The notes under the pieces are model-generated. The model did not search any database and was not told the origin of the DNA. It was given only the letters and a program-made list of their open reading frames with translations. This document shows, in pieces, positions 56,242 to 64,000 of a DNA stretch of 64,000 nt. The position numbers were made by a program, and so were the translations under genes. The stretch lies in contig NZ_LBIC01000006.1 in NCBI RefSeq assembly GCF_001005725.1, forward strand, positions 124,001 through 188,000, written 5' to 3'. This DNA is from Sphingobium chungbukense (GTDB taxonomy: Bacteria > Pseudomonadota > Alphaproteobacteria > Sphingomonadales > Sphingomonadaceae). Position 1 is the stretch's first letter, and every line of letters begins with the position of its first letter.

Positions 56242-57276
56242 ATGGCGAAGCTGTTTCAAGACGTGCGGGTTGATCCACGAATAAAGGCGGTTTTCGGTGA
56301 CTATGGCGAACCAGCCGGCCCCGACATGTCCAGCCGCGAGGAGCTGATCGAGTTCATGAACAGTCCGGAGGCACAAGAGGCCGTGGCCGCGGACGCCGCC
56401 TTCTTCGCGTCGGCCGTATCGGAAGAATGCGCCCCGTCGCAAGGCATCGTCTACGAAACCAGGGTCTTTACGTCCCAGCCCGACGGCAACCAGATCAAGA
56501 TCCAATATATCCGTCCCGAAGGGGCCGGCATCCTGCCCTGCGTTTATTATATGCATGGCGGCGGAATGGCCTATCTGTCTGCCTTCGACCCCAATTATCG
56601 CGCCTGGGGCCGCATCATGGCGGCGCAGGGCGTGGCGGTGGCGATGGTCGATTTCCGCAATAGCCTGCTCCCCTCGTCGGCCCCCGAAATCGCCCCCTTC
56701 CCAGCCGGTCTGAACGATTGCGTCGCCGGACTGAAATGGGTCCATGCCCATGCGGAAGAACTCCAGATCGACCCGGACAAGATCATCGTCGCGGGCGAAA
56801 GCGGCGGCGGCAACCTGGCGCTCGCCACCGCGCTGAAGCTGAACCGGGATGGCGACATCGGGCTGATCAAGGGCGTTTATGCGCTTTGCCCGTTCATCGC
56901 CGGCCAGTGGCCGCATCCCGATCATCCGTCCTCGGCCGCCAACGAGGGCATTTTCATCAGCATCGGGAACAATCGCCTGACCCTCGCCTACGGCATCGAA
57001 GCCTTCGAGCGGCAGGACCCACTGGCCTGGCCGATCTTCGCGTCGGAGGCTGATCTCAAGGGCCTGCCGCAAACCGTCATCAGCGTGAACGAATGCGATC
57101 CGCTCCACGACGAGGGCGTCGCCTTTTACCGCAAATTGCTGGCGGCCGGGGTTCCCGCGCGGTGCCGCTCGCTGATCGGCACGGTCCATGCGGTCGAAAT
57201 ATTGCCCAGATGCGCGCCGGATGTCAGCGCCAACACCGCCAATGACATCGCCTATCTGGCGCGGACTGGAAAGTGA
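56242..57276 (+). CDS. Alpha/beta hydrolase, HSL-type carboxylesterase
   Basis: About 344 residues of the hormone-sensitive lipase family. The oxyanion motif HGGG is in VYYMHGGGMAYLS, the nucleophile in VAGESGGGNLALATALKL, and the acid and base in VNECDPLHDEG and GTVHAVEI. The start ATG 56242 follows GGAGAGG; an earlier in-frame ATG at 56227 precedes that site. It hydrolyses short- to medium-chain esters. As a cytoplasmic esterase in this operon it may cleave the imported ester substrate. Confidence 0.85.
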   Translation: MAKLFQDVRVDPRIKAVFGDYGEPAGPDMSSREELIEFMNSPEAQEAVAADAAFFASAVSEECAPSQGIVYETRVFTSQPDGNQIKIQYIRPEGAGILPCVYYMHGGGMAYLSAFDPNYRAWGRIMAAQGVAVAMVDFRNSLLPSSAPEIAPFPAGLNDCVAGLKWVHAHAEELQIDPDKIIVAGESGGGNLALATALKLNRDGDIGLIKGVYALCPFIAGQWPHPDHPSSAANEGIFISIGNNRLTLAYGIEAFERQDPLAWPIFASEADLKGLPQTVISVNECDPLHDEGVAFYRKLLAAGVPARCRSLIGTVHAVEILPRCAPDVSANTANDIAYLARTGK

Positions 57277-57342
57277 TGATGGGCCGGCAATCCGCTGGCA
57301 CCACCAGATCGCCCATGGATGAAATGACTAAAGGAGTTTGAA

Positions 57343-58140
57343 ATGGCTGACGGTTCCTGGGCGCCTGTGCCTTCATTGAGGGCCAAGGTGAGCGAGGCGG
57401 AGTGGCAGATGCGGGTCGATCTTGCCGCGCTGTACCGGCTTGTGGCCCTGCATGGCTGGGATGATATGGTCTATACGCACATATCGGCGCGGCTACCGGG
57501 ACCGGACCATCATTTTCTCATCAATCCCTATGGTCTGTTCTTCGAGGAGATGACCGCCTCTTCCCTCGTGAAGATCGACATGGACGGCAATATCGTTCAG
57601 GACACGCCCTACAAGGTCAATGCGGCCGGCTTCACCATCCACTCCGCCATTCATGGCGCGCGGGAAGACGTGAAATTCGTGATGCACCTGCACACCGACG
57701 CGGGCATTGCCGTGTCCGCCCAGAAGGACGGGTTGCTGCCCCTCAGCCAGACGGCCTTGGCGGTGATCCCGGAACTGTCCTACCATGACTATGAAGGCAT
57801 CGCGCTCGACTGGGATGAACGCGAGCGTCTGGTGGCCGACCTGGGCGACAATTCGGCCATGATCCTGCGCAATCACGGGACGCTGGCGGTGGGGCTGGAC
57901 GCTGGCGACGTCTGGCGGACCATGTTCATTCTGGAACGGGCCTGCAAGATACAGGTGCTGGCGCTTGCCGGGGGACGCGACGGAGCGCTGATCGCGCCCC
58001 AGACGGCCCAGGATACGGTGGCCCGGCAAATGGCCGCACGCGGCCCGCTTCGCCAGGAGGGTGGCCAGTCTGCCTATGACCTGATCTGGCCGGGTTGCCT
58101 GCGTCGGCTGGAGCGCCAGCTGCCAGGCTTTAACGCCTGA
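57343..58140 (+). CDS. Class II aldolase/adducin family protein
   Basis: A 265-residue zinc-dependent class II aldolase-like protein. Metal His residues lie in FVMHLHTDAGIAVSAQ and MILRNHGTLAVG, and YTHISARLPGPDHHFLINP is the conserved N-terminal section. Family members act on sugar phosphates or work as decarboxylases on aromatic keto acids. No sugar kinase is nearby, so the decarboxylase or aldolase role on a catabolic intermediate is more likely. Confidence 0.85.
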   Translation: MADGSWAPVPSLRAKVSEAEWQMRVDLAALYRLVALHGWDDMVYTHISARLPGPDHHFLINPYGLFFEEMTASSLVKIDMDGNIVQDTPYKVNAAGFTIHSAIHGAREDVKFVMHLHTDAGIAVSAQKDGLLPLSQTALAVIPELSYHDYEGIALDWDERERLVADLGDNSAMILRNHGTLAVGLDAGDVWRTMFILERACKIQVLALAGGRDGALIAPQTAQDTVARQMAARGPLRQEGGQSAYDLIWPGCLRRLERQLPGFNA

Positions 58141-58263
58141 GCAAAACAATGCGGGACCAGTGAACGGAACCAAAATCTGGATTCCCGAACAGGATTGGGC
58201 GCGGAAATCCATTCGGCCGGTGGAAGCATGCTGTTCGACCGGCTCAACAGAAGAAAGTCCGAT

Positions 58264-58872
58264 ATGTCTGAGCCAATAGAGAGCGAACGCACCACGACCC
58301 ATTTCACCCAGATGGCGGAGTCCACGCAGGAGGACTGGGCGGTGATCGATCGGCACTACAAGCCGTTTCACGCAGGATTATCCACCCGCATATTGACGCA
58401 TCTCAAGCTGCTGGACGGCGATTTCGGGGGATATCCCGTGGACCGCCTGGAACATAGCGTCCAATGCGCGACGCGAGCGTTCCGGGCCGGAATGGACGAG
58501 GAATATGTCGTCTGCGCCCTGCTGCACGATATCGGTGACACGCTGGGGTCGGGCAATCATGCCGATCTCGCCGCCGCGATCCTGAAGCCCTATATATCGG
58601 AAAAGAACCACTGGATGGTTGAGAAGCACGCCATCTTCCAGGGCTATTATTTCTTTCATTTCATCGGGGAAGACCGTGACATGAGGGAAAAATATCGCGG
58701 ACATCCGCATTTTCAATATACGGCGGACTTTTGCCATCTGTTCGATCAGTCCGCCTTCGATCCCCATTACGACACCATGCCGCTCGAAGCCTTCGAACCC
58801 ATGGTGCATAGGCAGTTCGCGACCATGAGATATGCGTTCTACAAAAGCCCCGGCGCCGCCGCCGCTGAATGA
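58264..58872 (+). CDS. HD domain-containing protein
   Basis: About 202 residues of an HD-fold phosphohydrolase-like protein. Metal ligands appear in RLEHSVQCATRA and in VVCALLHDIGDTLGSGNHAD (His-Asp pair), with further His residues in YYFFHFIGEDRD. The start ATG 58264 follows AGAAGAAAG. HD proteins of this form act as hydrolases or, in some catabolic operons, as metal oxygenases resembling myo-inositol oxygenase and PhnZ. Its presence in a degradative operon makes the oxygenase option worth testing. Confidence 0.75.
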   Translation: MSEPIESERTTTHFTQMAESTQEDWAVIDRHYKPFHAGLSTRILTHLKLLDGDFGGYPVDRLEHSVQCATRAFRAGMDEEYVVCALLHDIGDTLGSGNHADLAAAILKPYISEKNHWMVEKHAIFQGYYFFHFIGEDRDMREKYRGHPHFQYTADFCHLFDQSAFDPHYDTMPLEAFEPMVHRQFATMRYAFYKSPGAAAAE

Positions 58873-58891
58873 TGGATGGTGGTAGACGGAC

Positions 58892-59776
58892 ATGATCGAA
58901 ACGCGTTGCATCCGCCTGAACGGCCTTGAATTCACGATCGACATCGCAGGGGAGGCCAACGAACCGACCGTCCTGCTGCTGCACGGGTTTCCCGAATCCC
59001 GCTATATGTGGCATCCCCAGATGGAGGCGCTTTCCGCCGCCGGCTTTCGCGTGATCGCGCCCGATCAGCGCGGCTACTCGACTGGCGCACGCCCCGAAGA
59101 GCAGGACTCCTATCGCGTGGAACTGATCGTCCAGGACGCGGTCGACCTGATGCGGGCGTTGGACGTTCCGAAATTCCACCTGGTCGGTCACGACTGGGGC
59201 GGACAGATCGCATGGCTGATCGCGGCCGGACACCCGGAGAAAATCCGCACGTTGAGCATCCTGTCGCGGCCGCACCCCGCCGCCTTCGCGCGGGCCATGG
59301 CGGAAGACCCGGAGCAGGCGGAGCGCTCCCGCCACCACCGCTCCTTCCGCGAGCCGGACGCCTATTCGACCATGCGCGTCGATGGCCTTCGCCCCCTGCG
59401 CGAAGCCCTGGAAACCCAGCATGTGCCGCCGGAGATCGCGGCCGTTCACATCGCCAAGCTGGCCGAACCGGGCGGCCTGGAAGGCGCGATGAACTGGTAC
59501 AGGGCAAGCGGATTCACGGGGGCGGCGACCCGGCCCATAGACCTGTCGACCCTCTATGTCTGGGGCACAGAGGATTCGACGGTCGGCCGATATGCCGCGG
59601 AATTGACGTCGCGCTACGTCACGGGGCCATTTCGATTTGTCCCCGTCGAGGGTGCGGGGCATTTCATCGTCGACCAATGCCCCGACATGGTGTCAGACCT
59701 GCTCCTCGCCCATATCAGCGGGACTGATCGGCCGCTCGACGCAGGAAGGCGCGTGAGCGAGAACCTTGCTCCCTAG
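58892..59776 (+). CDS. Alpha/beta hydrolase (epoxide hydrolase-like)
   Basis: A 294-residue alpha/beta hydrolase. LLLHGFPESRYMWHPQMEAL, APDQRGYSTGARP and VGHDWGGQIAWLIA (Asp nucleophile) are the epoxide hydrolase/dehalogenase motifs, and EGAGHFIVDQCPDM holds the His. It is the second Asp-nucleophile hydrolase in this operon, distinct from the one at 54876. Its TAG stop is inside a long palindrome. It ends the seven-gene run. Confidence 0.88.
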   Translation: MIETRCIRLNGLEFTIDIAGEANEPTVLLLHGFPESRYMWHPQMEALSAAGFRVIAPDQRGYSTGARPEEQDSYRVELIVQDAVDLMRALDVPKFHLVGHDWGGQIAWLIAAGHPEKIRTLSILSRPHPAAFARAMAEDPEQAERSRHHRSFREPDAYSTMRVDGLRPLREALETQHVPPEIAAVHIAKLAEPGGLEGAMNWYRASGFTGAATRPIDLSTLYVWGTEDSTVGRYAAELTSRYVTGPFRFVPVEGAGHFIVDQCPDMVSDLLLAHISGTDRPLDAGRRVSENLAP

Positions 59777-59826
59777 GGTGTGTGGGGATTCAGCCCATGG
59801 CGGGCTGAATCCCCACACACCCCTAG
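59773..59826. repeat. Long palindrome containing the hydrolase stop codon
   Basis: CTAGGGTGTGTGGGGATTCA (plus GCCC) at 59773-59796 pairs with the complementary arm at 59802-59826. The loop is ATGGC and one base bulges. A 24-bp stem is exceptionally strong. It begins with the TAG stop of the hydrolase and ends at the start of repeat A2. It may serve as a two-way transcription stop. Confidence 0.85.
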
Positions 59827-59926
59827 AGCGGCCGATCTGATTAAATCAGATCGGCCGCTCTATTTCTTTGTTTTGCCGCGATTTCTTAACCGTCTGATGA
59901 TGCCATCTGACTGGAAATCGCTCTAG
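59824..59926. repeat. Dispersed palindromic repeat, family A copy 2
   Basis: A 103-bp element nearly identical to 6467-6572. Here the first palindrome is complete: TAGAGCGGCCGATCTGATT, one A, then the mirrored arm. GTCTGATG-ATGC-CATCTGAC follows with one mismatch. Its CTCTAG end supplies the TAG stop of the AraC gene (59923-59925). Confidence 0.9.
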
Positions 59927-61047
59927 CTTTCGCACAGTCGACGTTGCAGCCGATACGCCGTCGGCGACATGCCGAGCCAGTCGAAACAGGCGCGCCACAA
60001 ACTGCGCCGGTCCGAGAAACCGAGATCATAGGCGACGTCGTCCAGATTCGCATCGGTCGCGAGCAAGGTACAAAGTTTCCGCATCCGAACCTCGCGCGAG
60101 AGTTCACGAAAACTTGTGCCTTCCTGCGTGAGTCGACGTTGCAGGGTCGCCGCGCTCATACCAAGCTTATGGGCCGCCACACGTTGATGGGGTATCTCAT
60201 CCCGCATCAGCACACGCAGTTCGTTGACCAGTGAACTCGACGCACCTGAATCCGTCGCGTGAGGCGGCTTTTCCGCCATTTCCATGAAAACGGACGATTC
60301 ATGGAAGGAAAAACTCTTGTAGCGGCGCACCCCCAGCGGCAGATCGAGTATCTCTTTCGGATAGATCATGGAGACCCCGGTCCCCTGCCTCCAGCTGCTC
60401 GTCGCCAGGCCCGTCAGGAGCGATTCCTTGCGATCGCCCAACAGGCTCGACAATCTCATGCGCACAGGTTCAATCGCTCTGCCCGTTCCCCAGACCAATA
60501 CACAGTGGAACACCAACGCGATCAGTTCGACGTAGATTTCGCCGCGTTCGGACAGTTCGTTCATCGCATAGGTGACGTGGACGCCATCGGTGCCGTGTCC
60601 GACCGAGACGGTCATTCCGGATGGAATCACCTGTACGAAATCACAGAAGCGCTTCAGCCCCTCATCCACCGAATCCATGTGATTCACCGCGGTGAAGATC
60701 ATGGTCCAGCTGCCTTTGGGCAAGGGAAGCGGCGTGCACCCGTGACCTTCGTCATTATATTTGAAGATCCCGTCGACGCACAGATTCCAGAAGTCGACGC
60801 GGGAAATGCTTGCCGGCATCTTGCCCTTGGCATCGCATAATCCAGCGCCGAGCAGCAACGCATGCGCGCGTTCCCGTCCGAAAAACGTCTCGACATAATG
60901 GATCGAAAGCTGTTCCGCTCCGAAGCTTACTTCGTTACTCGTGAACAGCGCGGGACGATGACTGCGAAAATCACCGGCCCGCACCGCTGAGCCGAGCATC
61001 GCCGAATAGCTGCGTGCATTCTCTGCACCGCATGGGTTCGCTTTCAT
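59923..61047 (-). CDS. AraC-family transcriptional regulator
   Basis: A 374-residue AraC/XylS regulator with the N-terminal arabinose-binding-like domain of the OruR/VirF group. The C-terminal double helix-turn-helix reads VAAHKLGMSAATLQRRLTQE, then ANLDDVAYDLGFSDRRSLWR with WLGMSPTAYR. The TAG stop belongs to repeat A2. It lies convergent to the seven-gene hydrolase operon, so it may regulate that operon from downstream, or another target. Confidence 0.88.
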   Translation of the reverse strand: MKANPCGAENARSYSAMLGSAVRAGDFRSHRPALFTSNEVSFGAEQLSIHYVETFFGRERAHALLLGAGLCDAKGKMPASISRVDFWNLCVDGIFKYNDEGHGCTPLPLPKGSWTMIFTAVNHMDSVDEGLKRFCDFVQVIPSGMTVSVGHGTDGVHVTYAMNELSERGEIYVELIALVFHCVLVWGTGRAIEPVRMRLSSLLGDRKESLLTGLATSSWRQGTGVSMIYPKEILDLPLGVRRYKSFSFHESSVFMEMAEKPPHATDSGASSSLVNELRVLMRDEIPHQRVAAHKLGMSAATLQRRLTQEGTSFRELSREVRMRKLCTLLATDANLDDVAYDLGFSDRRSLWRACFDWLGMSPTAYRLQRRLCES

Positions 61048-61172
61048 ATCCAGCCTCCCTTCCGGCGATCCTCATATAACGAGACCGCCTCTTGCAATAA
61101 TTAGTACTATAAGACAAAAATGGTGCCGGAGCAATGCCACTTCGGCCGTGTCAACAGAGGGAAGATCGAAAC

Positions 61173-62450
61173 GTGCCCGCACTCCGCCGCCCTCCCCTGA
61201 CCCAGAACTCGCTCACAGAAACACATAGACCGAAGAGAAAGCCTGCGCAGGCAAGGTCCGTCGACACACGCAAAAGGATCATCGAAGGTGCGATCCGCGT
61301 GCTGGCCGATCAAGGCATTGCGGGCATAACGCACCGTGCGATCGCCCGCGCCGCAGATGTCTCCCTCGCATCAACCACATATCATTTCACCGGCAAGTTC
61401 GACATCTTGGCCGCGGTGTCGCAGGCGATGCTCGACGAGGACAGGTTGCTGCTCCCACGGCCAGATCTGGTCAACCCGGAATGGCAATCGGAAGAATTCC
61501 ATCCCCGATCCCAGGTTCTGCAATTCCTTCTCGAAGCTACCGGCGCATTGCGCGTGCGGTGCACATGCTGGACGGAGATCATGCTGGACGCCCCCCGCCA
61601 TGCGGAATCGCTGGGTCTGGCGCATCGATGGTTTGCAGCGGCGGCGGAAATCTGGCGTGAATGGTCACTGACCGTGGGTGGCAGCGACGGCGCGCTGGCC
61701 GCTCGATCCTATGGCGATGTCACGGCCGGGCTGTTGCTTTTCGTGCTGGTGCTCCGCCCTTCGGAGGATGATCTTCGCGCAGTGTTCAACGCCGGCGAAG
61801 ACCCCCTTGATCGTTGGCGACGGCATGAGGAAACACCGGCCGCCAAACCAGCCCGGCTGAGCGGCAAATCGGCGGTGACGCGTGAAGCCATTCTCGCTGC
61901 AACGATGGATGAACTGGTATCGAAGGGCCAGACGGCGATCGGCCTGAAGGCGATGGCCAGCAAGGCGGGCCTGTCGCCATCGGGCGCCTTTTACCACTTC
62001 CCGACGACCGCCAGCCTGATCGCGGCGGCACAGCACCGTTTGTTTGAAAATGCGAAGAACCGCTATCGTACCGTCGCCCCGCTGGATCGCGGGCACGAAA
62101 GCCTGGAAGAGCTGATCGACCGGACCACCGTCATCTTCTTCCGCGAGGCGACCGAATATGCGCGGGAAAGTCTGGCGATCTACCGGGTCTGGCTTGAGGC
62201 CAGTCGTCAGCCGTCGCTGCAATCCGCGATATGGAACGACATCGAGAATCAGCACAGTGCCTGGCGACGTCTTTTGACGCCGATCTCATCGTCGCTGCGG
62301 CCGATCGATCCACTACTGTCCCAGGCATTGTTCACCGGGAAGCTGATCCGGCTGGTCGCTACCGGCTCGCAAACAGAGGACCTGGCCAACGTGCGCCGCG
62401 AGTTCGCGCATGATCTGACATTGATCACGTCGGGCCGATTCTGGCTGTAA
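61173..62450 (+). CDS. Transcriptional regulator with two tandem TetR domains
   Basis: About 425 residues containing two TetR-type units in one chain. The first helix-turn-helix is RIIEGAIRVLADQGIAGITH, then RAIARAADVSLASTTYHFTG. The second, about 200 residues later, is REAILAATMDELVSKGQTAI, then LKAMASKAGLSPSGAFYHFP. Each is followed by its own ligand-type helical domain. Normal TetR proteins are about 200 residues and work as dimers, so this looks like a covalent dimer. I chose GTG 61173 after GAGGGAAG; ATG 61134 is an alternative. It precedes the TonB receptor at 62623 and may control it. Confidence 0.82.
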   Translation: MPALRRPPLTQNSLTETHRPKRKPAQARSVDTRKRIIEGAIRVLADQGIAGITHRAIARAADVSLASTTYHFTGKFDILAAVSQAMLDEDRLLLPRPDLVNPEWQSEEFHPRSQVLQFLLEATGALRVRCTCWTEIMLDAPRHAESLGLAHRWFAAAAEIWREWSLTVGGSDGALAARSYGDVTAGLLLFVLVLRPSEDDLRAVFNAGEDPLDRWRRHEETPAAKPARLSGKSAVTREAILAATMDELVSKGQTAIGLKAMASKAGLSPSGAFYHFPTTASLIAAAQHRLFENAKNRYRTVAPLDRGHESLEELIDRTTVIFFREATEYARESLAIYRVWLEASRQPSLQSAIWNDIENQHSAWRRLLTPISSSLRPIDPLLSQALFTGKLIRLVATGSQTEDLANVRREFAHDLTLITSGRFWL

Positions 62451-62622
62451 ATTCAATCCGCACGCCATCTGGCGAGCGCTTACGATCCATGCCGAGCGAC
62501 GGCACAACTTCCCTTGCGGCAAATTGCGACGTCGCTCGTGCGATCAACCATCATTCTCCCTCCGCCGGAAATCGATAGAACACGAATCAGCACAAAAAGA
62601 TAAAAATCTTGGAGGGGTTAAT

Positions 62623-64000
62623 ATGTCGAAAGGTTCATACATCATTGTGCTGCTCTGTGGAGCAGCGGTTACGGAATCAGTCCATGCGCAAGCGCTTGAC
62701 GCGCAGGCACAGGCTCAGGCTCAGAGCGCTCAATCGTCCGGCGCCGGGCAGCTAGGGGATATTGTGGTGACGGCATCTCGCCGAAGCGAGACGATCCTGA
62801 AAACGCCCATCGCGGTTTCGGCCTATTCGGGCGATCGCCTGCGGGCGGCCCAGACAGTGGCGCTCACCGATCTGGTTGGTCCCAATCCGAACCTTCAGAT
62901 CGGCAATTCCTATAACTCGGCGAATGTCGCGATCCGCGGTATCGGCAACGGCTCGTCGATCAATGCGGGTTCGGACGCGGGCGTCTCCATCCAGGTGGAC
63001 GGCGTCTACATGGCTCAGCCACTGCTGACATTGTCGACCTTCCTGGACGTCGCGCGCGTCGAGGTATTGCGCGGACCGCAAGGCACGCTGTTCGGCCGCA
63101 ACGCGACCGGAGGCGCGATCAACATCATACCGAACGAGCCGACCAAGGATGTGCATTATGGCATCGACATCACAGCAGGCATAGACCCCGGCAGGATCAA
63201 CAGCACGGGCTATATCAGCGGCCCGCTCGATGCATCGGGCACATGGACGGCCCGCCTCTCCGCGCAGCAGACCTACAATCGCGGCTACACCCGCAATCTG
63301 GCGACGCCACAAAACTACGCGCCGGGCTATTCGGACAATCTGGTCACGGCCAATCCTTCGAACCGGCTCGACGATGCCAACAACCAGTCCGTGCGCGGCC
63401 AGATCAAGTGGGAGCCTTCCGACAGTTTCAACGCCCGTCTGCTGGTCGAATATCAGCGCGACCATTCCGATGGCCCCGCCGTGTTCCTGGAAGGCACCCC
63501 CGATCCCGCCCAACCGCTCCCCGCGATCCTGGTCGGACAGCCCACCGGAAATGTCAGCAAGCGCGAAGTCTATAATAATGAGGGCCTCAGGCGGATCGAG
63601 GGCAAGAATGTGAACCTGACCCTGAACTGGGCGTTGGGCAGCGGCAATGTGAAGATGCTCGGTTCCTATGCAGATGCCGACATCCACAATATCCAGGACG
63701 GCGACGGCACCGGCGCGCTCCACACCTATTCCGACTTCAAGAACCGCACCCATCAATATTATGGCGAGTTGCTGTACACGTCCGAACCGGACAGGCCCTT
63801 CACCTATATTCTGGGCAGCAATTTCTTCCACGAAAAGCTCAAGCAGGACATCTCCGTTCCCATCAGCCTGCTGCCCATGCCAATGGATCTGGGCGCGAGG
63901 ATCAACACCACCTCCTATGCCTTTTTCGGCCATGCCCAATATGCGTTCACGCCGGAGGCCAAGATCTTTGCCGGCCTACGCTACACGCACGACAAGAAGG
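62623..64000 (+). CDS. TonB-dependent receptor, C-terminus beyond window
   Basis: 459 codons are visible, from ATG 62623 after GGAGGGG to the right edge. A signal peptide (ending VHAQA) leads to a Gln/Ala-rich linker, the TonB box region GDIVVTASRRSETILKTPIA and the plug with VEVLRGPQGTLFGRNATGGA. Beta-barrel strands follow, ending in FAGLRYTHDKK. It imports a large substrate across the outer membrane with TonB energy. The tandem TetR gene lies 170 bp upstream. Confidence 0.93.
   Translation, partial: MSKGSYIIVLLCGAAVTESVHAQALDAQAQAQAQSAQSSGAGQLGDIVVTASRRSETILKTPIAVSAYSGDRLRAAQTVALTDLVGPNPNLQIGNSYNSANVAIRGIGNGSSINAGSDAGVSIQVDGVYMAQPLLTLSTFLDVARVEVLRGPQGTLFGRNATGGAINIIPNEPTKDVHYGIDITAGIDPGRINSTGYISGPLDASGTWTARLSAQQTYNRGYTRNLATPQNYAPGYSDNLVTANPSNRLDDANNQSVRGQIKWEPSDSFNARLLVEYQRDHSDGPAVFLEGTPDPAQPLPAILVGQPTGNVSKREVYNNEGLRRIEGKNVNLTLNWALGSGNVKMLGSYADADIHNIQDGDGTGALHTYSDFKNRTHQYYGELLYTSEPDRPFTYILGSNFFHEKLKQDISVPISLLPMPMDLGARINTTSYAFFGHAQYAFTPEAKIFAGLRYTHDKK

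Noticed and set aside
62752..63939. A 395-codon open frame opposite the last TonB receptor
   Set aside because: It is antisense to a plug and barrel with clear motifs.
1..64000. CRISPR array, tRNA or rRNA genes, prophage or toxin-antitoxin loci
   Set aside because: No regularly spaced short repeats, no RNA-gene signatures and no phage or toxin-type proteins were seen on either strand.

Overview
The window looks like chromosome from a sphingomonad (Alphaproteobacteria; Sphingobium, Novosphingobium or Sphingomonas type). The basis is the high G+C content, several TonB-dependent receptors beside catabolic operons, a fused cysNC, an oxygen-independent hemN and the kinds of enzymes present. This is inference from family content; no rRNA or tRNA gene was seen to fix the genus.

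Layout. 1-543 is the start of an OmpW-type outer-membrane protein. 881-7644 is a minus-strand catabolic block: CocE/NonD hydrolase, MFS transporter, SDR, SMP-30/gluconolactonase-type lactonase and a BKACE-type beta-keto acid cleavage enzyme, with two short remnants of larger enzymes. 7758-13623 holds a frameshifted TonB receptor, an SRPBCC protein, a muconolactone-isomerase-like protein, an LVIVD-repeat protein and a LysR regulator. 14005-17638 is the lower meta-cleavage pathway (hydratase, acylating acetaldehyde dehydrogenase, hydroxy-oxovalerate aldolase) divergent from an IclR regulator. 17722-23541 has a giant fused indolepyruvate ferredoxin oxidoreductase divergent from a Crp/Fnr regulator, then a GlcD-type FAD oxidase. 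23735-26990 is a zone of decay: an IS5-type remnant and a TonB receptor broken by an IS256-family element, with its middle missing. 27135-31290 is a four-gene operon: PhyH dioxygenase, DUF1214, sulfotransferase and SDR.

31910-45535 is more housekeeping in character: hemN, LysR and LuxR regulators, cysD-cysNC-cysQ for PAPS synthesis and PAP removal, two methyltransferases, a threonine-dehydratase-like enzyme and a hybrid histidine kinase. 44513-47791 has a polysaccharide deacetylase and an OafA-type acyltransferase separated by an AT-rich gap. 47973-50932 has TetR and LysR regulators and a two-subunit 3-oxoacid CoA-transferase. 51081-61047 is a second catabolic region: SDR, then a seven-gene plus-strand run (acyl-CoA dehydrogenase, enoyl-CoA hydratase, two Asp-nucleophile alpha/beta hydrolases, HSL-type esterase, class II aldolase, HD protein), then an AraC regulator. 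61173-64000 is a regulator with two TetR domains and the start of another TonB receptor.

How it fits together. Most of the window takes up and degrades organic acids, esters or lactones and aromatic ring-cleavage products, feeding pyruvate, acetyl-CoA and CoA esters into central metabolism under several local regulators. Two families of about 105-bp palindromic repeats sit between genes, and their TAG-containing ends supply stop codons of neighbouring genes. I found no CRISPR array, phage, toxin-antitoxin or defence locus. The strongest leads are the repeat/stop-codon arrangement, the two damaged TonB receptors, a Crp-geometry palindrome, and two catabolic operons whose substrates I cannot name.
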